From Chromobacterium amazonense (GTDB lineage Bacteria > Pseudomonadota > Gammaproteobacteria > Burkholderiales > Chromobacteriaceae), in NCBI RefSeq assembly GCF_001855565.1, contig NZ_MKCR01000032.1, positions 124,001 to 188,000 on the forward strand: a stretch of 64,000 nucleotides of DNA, in the 5' to 3' direction. Position numbers and translations under genes: made by a program. Numbering within the stretch: position 1 is the stretch's first letter; each line of letters begins with the position of its first letter. Shown here one piece after another: positions 55,454 to 63,285 of the stretch. The notes under the pieces are model-generated. The model was given only the letters and a program-made list of their open reading frames with translations. It was not told where the DNA came from and searched no databases.

Positions 55454-55843
55454 GGCAATGGACTCCGTCAAGGTGCGAGTGCTTGATAAGTATTGCGGGC
55501 TACTGGAATATTTCTGTTTGGATATTTATATATAAACAATATTAAAGTTATGGTTTATTGAAAAATACATGCAATTGACAAGCAACTTCCTTGCCTGGCG
55601 ATTAACCCATGTCTATGAATTTCAAGCAAGTGTTGTGGCGGTGATTGTGCAGTTTGGTGTGTAATCCATTAGGTGGATGTGGGATTGTATTACATTCGCA
55701 AGGCAGGAGGGCGTCGAGGCTCGCCATGTCCTAGTGGCATGGCAGATGAAGCGGGTTTTGCCTTTGGGTCGTCCAGGCTGCGTATTGCAAAAGAAAAGGC
55801 TTGCCGCGGCAAGCCTTTTGTCATGACGGGATGCGAAGATGTC
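55454..55843. other. AT-rich intergenic region
   Basis: A 390-base gap with no supported gene. The part near 55500-55580 is strongly AT-rich (GATATTTATATATAAAC), unlike its surroundings, and probably holds the promoter of the interrupted chemoreceptor gene. The right end holds the terminator of the next operon (55794-55819). A plus-strand frame at 55673 is only the antisense of the neighbouring gene. Confidence 0.45.
55794..55819 (-). terminator. Terminator of the protease-chaperone operon
   Basis: An 11-bp perfect stem AAAAGGCTTGC/GCAAGCCTTTT with loop CGCG; T4 on the minus-strand side. It lies 25 bases past the stop of the small exported protein. Confidence 0.8.
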
Positions 55844-56311
55844 CTACTCTGGCTGCTTGTCGTTGCTGGCCAGCTCGATCTGCGCTTTCTTCACCCGCTT
55901 GTCCGCCGCCAATTTTTGCTGCAGCGCCAGCAGGTCGGCCTGCGGCGGGCTGTCGAAGACCACTACGCTGGCGGTGCGGTAGCGCGGCGTCAGGCCGTGA
56001 TCGCGGGCGAGCGCCGCCTCGTCCTGCGCGGAGGCCAATTGCACCAGCACGGCTCCGCTGACGGATGCCGGCACCGTCTGCTTGGCGCTTTGCACCACGT
56101 CGCCGCGCTTCAGCGTCGGCGTCGCGGTTGCTGGCGCGGCCGCCAGCTTGGCGGAAACGCCCATCTTGGGCTGCGGCGTCTGTTTGTAATACACCTTGCC
56201 GTTGATGGAAACGGCTTGTCCGGCAGGCTTGGGCAGGAAGGGCAGGTCGGCCGCGTGAGCCGTGGCGGAAAGCGCCAGCAGGGCGGGGATCAGGGAAAGA
56301 ATGGCTTTCAT
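55844..56311 (-). CDS. Exported candidate chaperone/propeptide-like partner of the adjacent protease
   Basis: A 155-residue exported protein. The signal peptide (residues 1-20, MKAILSLIPALLALSATAHA) is followed by a Pro/Ala-rich linker and a C-terminal domain of ~75 residues: GAVLVQLASAQDEAALARDHG, then YRTASVVVFDSPP and LLALQQKLAADKRVKKAQIEL. This beta-alpha-beta pattern resembles subtilase propeptide/inhibitor I9 folds. Its ATG overlaps the protease stop (ATGA), so it is translationally coupled. The arrangement parallels the Aeromonas sobria ASP protease and its ORF2 maturation chaperone. A role in folding or inhibiting the protease is inferred. Confidence 0.65.
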   Translation of the reverse strand: MKAILSLIPALLALSATAHAADLPFLPKPAGQAVSINGKVYYKQTPQPKMGVSAKLAAAPATATPTLKRGDVVQSAKQTVPASVSGAVLVQLASAQDEAALARDHGLTPRYRTASVVVFDSPPQADLLALQQKLAADKRVKKAQIELASNDKQPE

Positions 56312-58101
56312 GTTGCGCTCCGGTGGCCGAAGAAGCGGATCGACCACGATTTCAGTTTGCCCGCCGCGTTTGGCAGCGAGTAGGTGGTGTTTTTGCCGTT
56401 GACCCGATGGACGAACTGGTATTCGCCGCCATTGCTGTCTATCACGCGCAGCCGCCATTGGCCTTTGGCCGGTTCGCCATAGAAGTGGTTGGATAGCAGC
56501 CGCTGCTGGTTCAAGCCATATTCCTCCGCCACCAGCGCGGTGCGCGGCGACAGCAGCACCGAGCGGGTGCCGGACGGCGAGATCAGCTCCACCGCCAGGT
56601 CGCTGGCGCGGCCGTGCTGCGCATCCACCAGGATTTGCACGGCTTCCACCGTCAGGTTGTCCGGCTGGTTGAATACGCTTTCCACGCCTTTTTCATCGCC
56701 GTCCGGGATGGCAGCCTGCGCGTTCACGGTTTGCCAGCGGGTTTTTTCCAGCGGCGGCAGCGGGCGCTGATAGAACAGCGCTTTTTCCACCGCCTTGTCC
56801 ACGTCTATCAGGCCAAAGCCATAGAACGGATGGAAAGACAAGCCTGCGGCGTTTTTCTGCCATCCCGGCAAGGCCTGGTAGCTATGGGCATTGCCTGCCG
56901 AATCCTTGAACGCCAGCGTCACGCCAGGCTGCGCGGCGTCCACCTTGCGGGCGGTGGTGATCAGCAGATGGCGCACGTCGCGGGCGGAGAGCGCGGGATT
57001 GGCCGACATCACCAGCGCGAACGAGCCGGATGTGGCCGGCGCCGCGGACGAGGTGCCGTTCATCACGCTGTTGTAATCGCAGTTCGGATCGAGCGCGGTG
57101 CCGCCATGCAGGCTGTTGGCGGCCTCGCCGCTTACGTTGTAGCCGCGATTGCAGCCGGAAAGGTCGGTGGTGACCATGGCCGGTGAGTCGGTGCCGTATT
57201 CGCCGCCTGGCGCGGTCAACAGCACGTTGGCGCCGACCGACGAATAGGACGAACGCACGCCGTCCGCGTTCAGGGCCGATACCACGACATTCCAGTAATT
57301 GCTGTTGTCGGTGGTGAGGTTGGAGTCCTGCACCGGCAGGCCGTTATTGCCTTGGTAGCCCAGCAGATAGCCGCCGCTGACGCGGAAATAGTTGTAGGCG
57401 TTGCCGGCGGATTTGACGAAAACCGCGCCGCGGCCCCAGTGGCTGTTGCGGCTGACTTCCTCGTAGGTTTCCTCTTCGGTTTTCAGTTCGATGTCGGCGT
57501 CGGGGTTGCCTGGCTGCGAGGTGATGGCGGACGAGCCATAGCTTTGGTTGAAAACCCGGGCGTCGGTAAAGGCTTCCAAGGGTTTGCCGCCAGGCTGCTT
57601 GCCATGGGAGAGCAGCCAGCCCTCCATGGTTTGCGACAGCAGCCAGTTGAAGCCCTTCAATCCAGCCGACGGCGCGACGCCGCGCCCGCCAATGCCGTTG
57701 TAGCCGACGGCGGCGGCGATGCCGGCGACCGAGGTGCCGTGGGCGTTGTCCGGCGATGCTGGCGTCGGGTCATCGCTGCCGGTCACCAGGTTTTTTGATC
57801 CCGGCACGATATTGGCCGCCAGGTCCGGATGGCGGATTTCCAGACCATCATCGATCACGGCGATGGTGGTGCCCACGCCGCGGATGCCGCGCAAATGGGT
57901 GAAGGCGAGATCAAGATCAATGCCCTTGGCCCCGCCGCGCTTGGAGAACGCATTCTGTCCGGTGTTCTGCAGATGCCATTGCTGATTGGCCAGCGGGTCG
58001 CCGGCCTGCAACGGGTAGGCCGGCTGGCCCGGCGCCGCGGCATGGCCGGCCTGCGAGGCCAGCGCCAGCGCGATGGCGCTGCTGATGAAACGAAGTTGCA
58101 T
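56308..58101 (-). CDS. Kexin-like subtilase (S8) with C-terminal P domain
   Basis: A 597-residue secreted serine protease. Signal peptide residues 1-~22; the mature part begins almost directly with the catalytic domain (PLANQQWHLQNTGQ), so there is no N-terminal propeptide. Catalytic triad: D84 (TIAVIDDGLEIRHPDL), H121 (DNAHGTSVAGIAAAVG), S351 (NGTSSAAPATSG); oxyanion N234 (KSAGNAYN). The last ~115 residues form a proprotein-convertase P domain (VEAVQILVDAQHGRASDLAVELISPSGT, GQWRLRVIDSNGG). This matches the Aeromonas ASP/kexin group. ATG 58101 has GAGGAAA upstream. It is followed by the overlapping partner gene. Confidence 0.9.
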   Translation of the reverse strand: MQLRFISSAIALALASQAGHAAAPGQPAYPLQAGDPLANQQWHLQNTGQNAFSKRGGAKGIDLDLAFTHLRGIRGVGTTIAVIDDGLEIRHPDLAANIVPGSKNLVTGSDDPTPASPDNAHGTSVAGIAAAVGYNGIGGRGVAPSAGLKGFNWLLSQTMEGWLLSHGKQPGGKPLEAFTDARVFNQSYGSSAITSQPGNPDADIELKTEEETYEEVSRNSHWGRGAVFVKSAGNAYNYFRVSGGYLLGYQGNNGLPVQDSNLTTDNSNYWNVVVSALNADGVRSSYSSVGANVLLTAPGGEYGTDSPAMVTTDLSGCNRGYNVSGEAANSLHGGTALDPNCDYNSVMNGTSSAAPATSGSFALVMSANPALSARDVRHLLITTARKVDAAQPGVTLAFKDSAGNAHSYQALPGWQKNAAGLSFHPFYGFGLIDVDKAVEKALFYQRPLPPLEKTRWQTVNAQAAIPDGDEKGVESVFNQPDNLTVEAVQILVDAQHGRASDLAVELISPSGTRSVLLSPRTALVAEEYGLNQQRLLSNHFYGEPAKGQWRLRVIDSNGGEYQFVHRVNGKNTTYSLPNAAGKLKSWSIRFFGHRSAT

Positions 58102-58128
58102 GGTGGTTTCCTCTGTTTTTTCCTTTGT

Positions 58129-58143
58129 GCGGCATATTGCCGC
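58129..58143 (-). repeat. Hairpin at the predicted 5' end of the protease mRNA
   Basis: A perfect 6-bp inverted repeat GCGGCA/TGCCGC with a 3-base loop. It falls at the predicted transcription start of the promoter at 58151-58179, so it would cap the 5' end of the transcript. Confidence 0.4.
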
Positions 58144-58150
58144 TCCATCC

Positions 58151-58179
58151 ATACTATTTGTTAATTTTTATTGCGTAAA
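58151..58179 (-). promoter_or_regulatory. Candidate promoter of the protease operon
   Basis: On the minus strand: TTTACG (58179-58174), 17 bases of AT-rich spacer, TAGTAT (58156-58151). The start codon is about 45 bases downstream of the expected transcription start. Confidence 0.5.
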
Positions 58180-58314
58180 TACGTTTTTGTCATTATTTGA
58201 TTCGAAAGGCGGATAAGCGTGCGCGCGCGCTTCGCCTGCTGTGGGCGGCAAGGAGGGGGCGTGTTCCGGCGGGGAGAGGAGGCGACGCGGCGCGGGCCGC
58301 GTCGTGGAGGCGGC

Positions 58315-59832
58315 TTAGTCTATTTTGGCCAGCGTATCGAAGTTGCTGTGGTTGCAGTCTTCGAATTCCCGTCTCGGCTCTTTCAGCTTGATCTGGTAGG
58401 ATTTGCCCTGGGCGGTGAGGATCAATTCCTTGTCGGCGCTGGCCAGCGGTTTGGGCATGAGGAACCAGCGCTGCCCTTGGCGGGAGTTGGGCTGGGTGAT
58501 GTAGATGCCGCTGGAAGGAGGGTTTTCCGGTTGCTGCGGGTCCAGCAGAGACACTCCGACCGGCGTTTGCCCCAGTATCTCAATGCCGACCTTGGTGCCG
58601 TTGTTCTGGCGCAGGATGCGCCGGATGATGCCCAGCAGCGGCGGGTGACTGTCGGTGCGCACCAGAATCAGCCGTCCGATGGCCAACTGCTCGATGGCCT
58701 TGCCGATGAAGGTCAGGCCCATGCCGGTGCTGCTGATGTCGTTGATGCGCCATTCATCGACGCGGTCGGCTTCCAAGCCGCTGACGTCCTGCACCTTGAT
58801 CTGGAAGGCCACCCGTTCGAAGCCGATGGAGACGTGCGCGCTGGAGGCGTGCAGCGATCTTTCCGATTTGCGCAGCGATTTGCCGCCGTCGTTTGACCAG
58901 CGGATAGCCAGCTTTTCGCATAAATCCGCCCATTCCTCGCGCTCCAGTTCGCAGTCCAGCGCGGCCAATTGCGACGGGATGCGAGTGTCTAGGTCGAACA
59001 TCAGGTCGGCCAGGCGGGTGCTGATTTCATATGACGACCAATAGCGGTGCCATTTGCCGGCCATGCCCCGCAGCATCGGTTGAGGCGGCTCCGCCATCGA
59101 CAAATTGAAGACGAAAACCGGCGTCTCCAGCGGCGGCTGCCTCTCAAGCGGAATCTGCTGGCAGATCAGCAGCAGCAGTTGGTCGACCGCGATGATCTCC
59201 TTGTGCAGCATGTTTTCCGTCTGCGCCAGATACAGCATGCCCGCCTGCAGCAGCAGATGCTCGCAGGTGATTTCCTGGCGCGAGTGGGGATACAGCAGCA
59301 GCGGGGTGCGGGCGAAGCCGGCTTCCTCGGCGTAGATGTAGAAGCGGAAGCCCTGCTGCCAGGCGCTGCCTTCCGGCTTCAGGTAACGCAGCGCGTTCCA
59401 GGCCAGCAGACGCATCTGGTGATGCAGCCCGCGTATGGTGACCAGTTGCAGTTCGGCCTCGGCGGTTTGGCTTGGCGCGTTTTTATGCAGCCTCAGGCAA
59501 ATCTGGTAAGCGGTGGACAGCTCGTGCCAATACGCCAAAATGGTGGGCAGATAGCCTTTGCTGCCTGGTTTGGCATGCAGGTAGTCGCTGCACAGCTGCT
59601 GATGGATGTCGGCGGCCTTGTCGTCCACGTAGAGCAGCGTTTTGACGCGCTCTTTCAACGATATCTCGGTATCGGCGTTAATTTTGGAAATAGCCTTGAT
59701 GATTTCCACCAAGGCAGTAAAGTATTCAGCCTGCGGCAAGTCTCGTACCAGCAGGGTTGCCGATTGCGCCACGCCGGATGCCGGCGTGTTTTTGCTCAGA
59801 AGCGAAGTGACTAGCGATTTGAAATCAAACAT
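58315..59832 (-). CDS. PilZ-like domain protein
   Basis: A 505-residue, mostly helical soluble protein. The C-terminal part (~360-450) contains DEWRINDISSTGMGLTF, with DISSTG fitting the PilZ D/NxSxxG motif; an RxxxR partner is not clear (candidate LRKSERSLH at ~330). The N-terminal ~330 residues are helical (LHKNAPSQTAEAELQLVTIRG, ICQQIPLERQPPLETP) and unrecognised. It could be a c-di-GMP effector, but binding competence is doubtful. It is divergent from the patatin gene and would share its promoter region. Confidence 0.55.
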   Translation of the reverse strand: MFDFKSLVTSLLSKNTPASGVAQSATLLVRDLPQAEYFTALVEIIKAISKINADTEISLKERVKTLLYVDDKAADIHQQLCSDYLHAKPGSKGYLPTILAYWHELSTAYQICLRLHKNAPSQTAEAELQLVTIRGLHHQMRLLAWNALRYLKPEGSAWQQGFRFYIYAEEAGFARTPLLLYPHSRQEITCEHLLLQAGMLYLAQTENMLHKEIIAVDQLLLLICQQIPLERQPPLETPVFVFNLSMAEPPQPMLRGMAGKWHRYWSSYEISTRLADLMFDLDTRIPSQLAALDCELEREEWADLCEKLAIRWSNDGGKSLRKSERSLHASSAHVSIGFERVAFQIKVQDVSGLEADRVDEWRINDISSTGMGLTFIGKAIEQLAIGRLILVRTDSHPPLLGIIRRILRQNNGTKVGIEILGQTPVGVSLLDPQQPENPPSSGIYITQPNSRQGQRWFLMPKPLASADKELILTAQGKSYQIKLKEPRREFEDCNHSNFDTLAKID

Positions 59833-59935
59833 TGAGCCCAGCTTTATTAATGAAAGTGATGTACTCGCTTATTTGTCACTCTATCTTACGTCACGCGTTG
59901 ATGATGGTGAAACTACAATCTCAAAATTAACAAAC

Positions 59936-62164
59936 ATGGCCTTGATAAGGAAATTCTCATTTTGGGTATCGGTCGCGGCGTTCGTTTTGGCGGCCTTGGC
60001 CGCGGTTCCATCCGCGCACGCGGCGGATGAGGCGCAAGTGTCTGAAGGGGTTGGGGTTGTGCTCGGCGGCGGCGGCGCGCGCGGTTTCGCCCATCTTGGG
60101 GTTTTGAAGGAGCTGGAACGGCTGCGCATTCCGATTTCCTGCATCGCCGGCACCAGCGCCGGCGCCTTGATCGGTGGCATTTACGCCAATGGCTTGCCGC
60201 TGGACGAGATGGAGAAAGAGTTCAACGGCGCCGACTGGGATCTGATGCTGTCCGGCCGGCCGGCGCGGGCGAATATCCCGTATGACCGCAAGCGCAATGA
60301 CTACAAGAATTATCTCGATGCCAGCTTTGGCCTGAAGGGCGGCGAACTGCGCCTGCCGCGCGGCGCCATCAACTCCCAGGGCATCGAGATGTACATCCAC
60401 AACATCACGCGCGACCGCAATATCGACAGCTTCGACAAGCTGCCCATCCCGTTCCGCGCGGTTGCCGCCGATTTGCTGACCGGCGACGCGGTCGTGTTCG
60501 ACAAGGGCTCGCTGTCGCGCGCTCTGCGCGCCAGCATGGCGGTGCCGGGCGTGTTCGACCTGGTGGAAGACGATGGCCGCCTGCTGGTGGATGGCGCGAT
60601 TGCCCGCAATGTGCCGGTGCAGGACGTGAAGGGGCGCTGCGCCAAGCATGTGATTGTGGTGGATGTCGGCTCGCCGCTGATGAAGGCCGACGAAATCCAG
60701 TCCTGGTTCGACGTAGTGGCGCAAAGCTCCAATCTGGCGGTGATGCGCAACGTCAGGCAGCAGATGAAGTTGCTGGACAAGAACGACATCGTGATCCGGC
60801 CGGACCTCACCGGCTATACCGCCGCTTCATTTGGCGACCACCGCGCCATCGTCAAACGCGGCGAGGAGGCGGCGCGCAAGATGGATGCCCAGCTGTCGGC
60901 GCTTTCGGTCTCGGAAGAGCAGTACGCGGCATGGAAAAGCCGCTTGCAGCGGCCGCGCTATCCGGTGCTGGACGAGGTCAAGGTGGAAGGCAAAGACGGC
61001 ACTTTCACCAAGGTGGCCACCTTGCAGCAGTCCTTGAGCTTCAACGGACCAGCCGTCCCTGTCGGCGTGGTGCGGCAACGCCTGGATGAAATCTTCGCGG
61101 GCGGCGAATACGACAAGCTGTCTTATCGAGTCGATAACATCACCGGCCGCAACGTGATGACAGTGATGCCGGTGGAACGCAGCATAGGCCAGAACTCGCT
61201 GCATTTTGGACTCAATCTGAACAGCGACACGCCGGGCGACAGCGCATTTACTTTCCGCGCCGCACATGAGTGGGCGGCGCTGAACGATGCGGGCGCATCC
61301 TGGCGCAATGACGTGGCGATCGGCTACCAGCGGATGTTCAATAGCGAGCTGTATCAACCGCTGTGGCGCGGCAGCCCGTTTTTTGCGGCGGCTTCGCTGG
61401 GCGCTTACCAGAAGCAGTTCCGTTTGTTTGATGCCAACCATACCGCCCTCTCAACCATTAATGACGATGTGGTGGGCGGTCAGCTCAACCTTGGCTTGGC
61501 GCTGGGCAAATACGGCGAGTGGCGTATCGGGCTGTATCACGAAAACAATCGCATATCCGTTGCGCAGGGATATCCGTTTGATATCGACGACGGCGGCCGT
61601 TTCCGCGATGTCGGCTTGAGCACCCGCTTGGTGGTGGATCAATTTGACAATCCGCGCTGGCCGCGCGCGGGTTACTACTTCAGCGGCAAATTGCGCAAGG
61701 GCATGCCGGGCCTGGGCAGCGATACCGACCAGCAAGCTTATGATCTGGTGGGCGAGGTGGCCAAGACCTATGGCGACTTTACGGCGCGCTTCACGCTGAA
61801 AGCGAGCGGGGATCGCAAGAAGAATGTTCCCCAGGAGTTGGGCGGCTTTTTGAATCTGACCGGTTATCAGACTGGCGAGCTGGTCGCGGACCAAACCGCG
61901 CTGGCGCGCTTGATGGTTTATTGGCGTGCCGCCTCCTTGCCGCCAGTGCTGGGCTCTGGCGTCTATGCCGGGGTGTCGCTGGAAGGCGGGCGGCTGTGGG
62001 GGCAGAACAATCTCGATTTTCAACCCAATAGAGAGAAAAGCTGGATTCCAGCCGGTTCGCTGTTCTTGGGCGCGGATACCATCCTGGGGCCGTTCTTTGT
62101 CGGGGTCGGCACTGCCCGCGGCGGGCAGTTGACCGGGTATATCTACCTCGGCGTCGATTATTGA
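59936..62164 (+). CDS. Type Vd autotransporter: patatin-like phospholipase with POTRA and beta-barrel
   Basis: A 742-residue protein of the PlpD/FplA layout. Signal peptide (~1-29), then a patatin domain with GGGGARGF (44-51), nucleophile S74 in GTSAG and the dyad Asp D219 in LVDGAIARN. A POTRA-like domain follows (VLDEVKVEGKD, VVRQRLDEIFAGGEYDKLSYRV), then a ~16-strand barrel ending in aromatic TGYIYLGVDY. The patatin domain is exported through its own barrel and hydrolyses phospholipid. No clear ribosome site is seen ahead of ATG 59936. Confidence 0.9.
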   Translation: MALIRKFSFWVSVAAFVLAALAAVPSAHAADEAQVSEGVGVVLGGGGARGFAHLGVLKELERLRIPISCIAGTSAGALIGGIYANGLPLDEMEKEFNGADWDLMLSGRPARANIPYDRKRNDYKNYLDASFGLKGGELRLPRGAINSQGIEMYIHNITRDRNIDSFDKLPIPFRAVAADLLTGDAVVFDKGSLSRALRASMAVPGVFDLVEDDGRLLVDGAIARNVPVQDVKGRCAKHVIVVDVGSPLMKADEIQSWFDVVAQSSNLAVMRNVRQQMKLLDKNDIVIRPDLTGYTAASFGDHRAIVKRGEEAARKMDAQLSALSVSEEQYAAWKSRLQRPRYPVLDEVKVEGKDGTFTKVATLQQSLSFNGPAVPVGVVRQRLDEIFAGGEYDKLSYRVDNITGRNVMTVMPVERSIGQNSLHFGLNLNSDTPGDSAFTFRAAHEWAALNDAGASWRNDVAIGYQRMFNSELYQPLWRGSPFFAAASLGAYQKQFRLFDANHTALSTINDDVVGGQLNLGLALGKYGEWRIGLYHENNRISVAQGYPFDIDDGGRFRDVGLSTRLVVDQFDNPRWPRAGYYFSGKLRKGMPGLGSDTDQQAYDLVGEVAKTYGDFTARFTLKASGDRKKNVPQELGGFLNLTGYQTGELVADQTALARLMVYWRAASLPPVLGSGVYAGVSLEGGRLWGQNNLDFQPNREKSWIPAGSLFLGADTILGPFFVGVGTARGGQLTGYIYLGVDY

Positions 62165-62247
62165 GCGCGCGGCGCGCTGTGATGGCCCGGCGATCCATTG
62201 GCGATGGAGCGCGGGGCTGTCCTTAAGGTCTGCTGCATTGCGATATT

Positions 62248-62261
62248 GGTACGAACGTTTG
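62248..62261 (+). promoter_or_regulatory. Degenerate PsrA-like operator upstream of the lipase
   Basis: The sequence GGTACGAACGTTTG shares CGAACGTTTG with the fadL operator, but its left arm is degenerate. It lies ~90 bases ahead of the lipase start. Fatty-acid control of the lipase is only suggested. Confidence 0.25.
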
Positions 62262-62304
62262 ATTTAGTCCTGGCATTTGCGCTTGTCATGTCCTATCCCG
62301 GTTA

Positions 62305-62326
62305 AGGGCCGCCATCCGGCGGCCCT
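62305..62326 (+). repeat. Perfect hairpin between the patatin and lipase genes
   Basis: A 9-bp stem AGGGCCGCC/GGCGGCCCT with loop ATCC and no T tract, 25 bases ahead of the lipase start codon. It may be part of the lipase leader or a stalled terminator. Confidence 0.45.
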
Positions 62327-62351
62327 GGTCAAGAACACATCGGGAGAGATA

Positions 62352-63284
62352 ATGAAACGTTTGTTGTCGCGCAGCGCGTTCGCGCTCGTTCTGCTGCTGC
62401 TGCCGTTCGCATCGGCTCTGGCATCCGCTGGCTATACCCAAACCCGTTATCCCATCGTACTGGTGCATGGCCTGTTTGGTTTCGGCCAATTGCTGGGCGT
62501 GGACTATTTCTACCAGGTGCCGGCGGCTTTGAAGGCCGACGGCGCCCAGGTGTTCGTGGCCGAGGTGTCGGCCACTGACAGCAATGAGGCGCGCGGCGAA
62601 CAGCTGCTGCAGCAAGTGCGGCAGATATTGGCCATCACTGGGGCGCAAAAGGTCAATCTGATCGGCCATAGCCAGGGCGCGCCCACCGCGCGCTACGTAG
62701 CCGGCGTGCGGCCGGATCTGGTAGCCTCGGTCACCACGGTGGGCGGCGTCAACAAGGGTTCCACCGTGGCCGACATCGTGCGCGGCGTGGCTCCTCCGGG
62801 AACGGTCAGCGAAGCGGTCGCTTCGGCCATCGCCGGCGCCCTGGCCAAGGTGATCGCCTTCTTCTCCGGCACCAGCGACTTGCCGCAGCAACCCATCGCC
62901 GCGCTGAACTCGCTGACCACCGCCGGCTCCCTGGCCTTCAACGCCAAGTTCCCGGGCGGCGTGCCGGCATCGGCCTGCGGCGAGGGCGATTACCAGGCGA
63001 ATGGCGTGCGCTACTACTCATGGACCGGCGCGGCCACCACTACCAATATCCTCGATCCGCTGACCATCCCGATGGGTGTGTTGGGCCTGGCTTTCGGCTC
63101 CACGCCGTCCGATGGTCTGGTTGGCGTGTGCTCGGCCCACCTGGGCCAGGTGATTCGCGACAATTACCAGATGAACCACGTCAACGAGATCAATCAGAGC
63201 TTCGGCTTGGTCAGCCTGTTCGAGGTGAGTCCGGTCACGCTGTATCGTCAGCAGGCCAACCGGTTGAAGAACGCGGGGCGGTAA
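62352..63284 (+). CDS. lipA: Secreted triacylglycerol lipase, family I.1/I.2
   Basis: A 310-residue secreted lipase. Signal peptide ~1-25, mature start near AGYTQTRYPIVLVHGLFGF. Nucleophile S107 in GHSQG, the catalytic Asp in TPSDGLVGVCSAH and the His in the same stretch (SAHLGQVIRDNYQMNH). Two Cys (SACGEG and GVCS) can form the conserved disulfide. The sequence follows Pseudomonas LipA through to the ending YRQQANRLKNA. GGGAGA precedes ATG 62352. Secretion is probably by the type II pathway after folding by the foldase encoded next. Confidence 0.94.
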   Translation: MKRLLSRSAFALVLLLLPFASALASAGYTQTRYPIVLVHGLFGFGQLLGVDYFYQVPAALKADGAQVFVAEVSATDSNEARGEQLLQQVRQILAITGAQKVNLIGHSQGAPTARYVAGVRPDLVASVTTVGGVNKGSTVADIVRGVAPPGTVSEAVASAIAGALAKVIAFFSGTSDLPQQPIAALNSLTTAGSLAFNAKFPGGVPASACGEGDYQANGVRYYSWTGAATTTNILDPLTIPMGVLGLAFGSTPSDGLVGVCSAHLGQVIRDNYQMNHVNEINQSFGLVSLFEVSPVTLYRQQANRLKNAGR

Positions 63285-63285
63285 G

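Noticed and set aside
55673-56383. A 236-codon plus-strand frame
   Set aside because: Most of it is antisense to the signal-peptide-bearing chaperone-like gene, which has the coupled ATGA start.
58283-58304. A hairpin CGACGCGG/CCGCGTCG downstream of the PilZ-like gene
   Set aside because: It has no T tract in the direction of transcription; it may be chance in GC-rich DNA.
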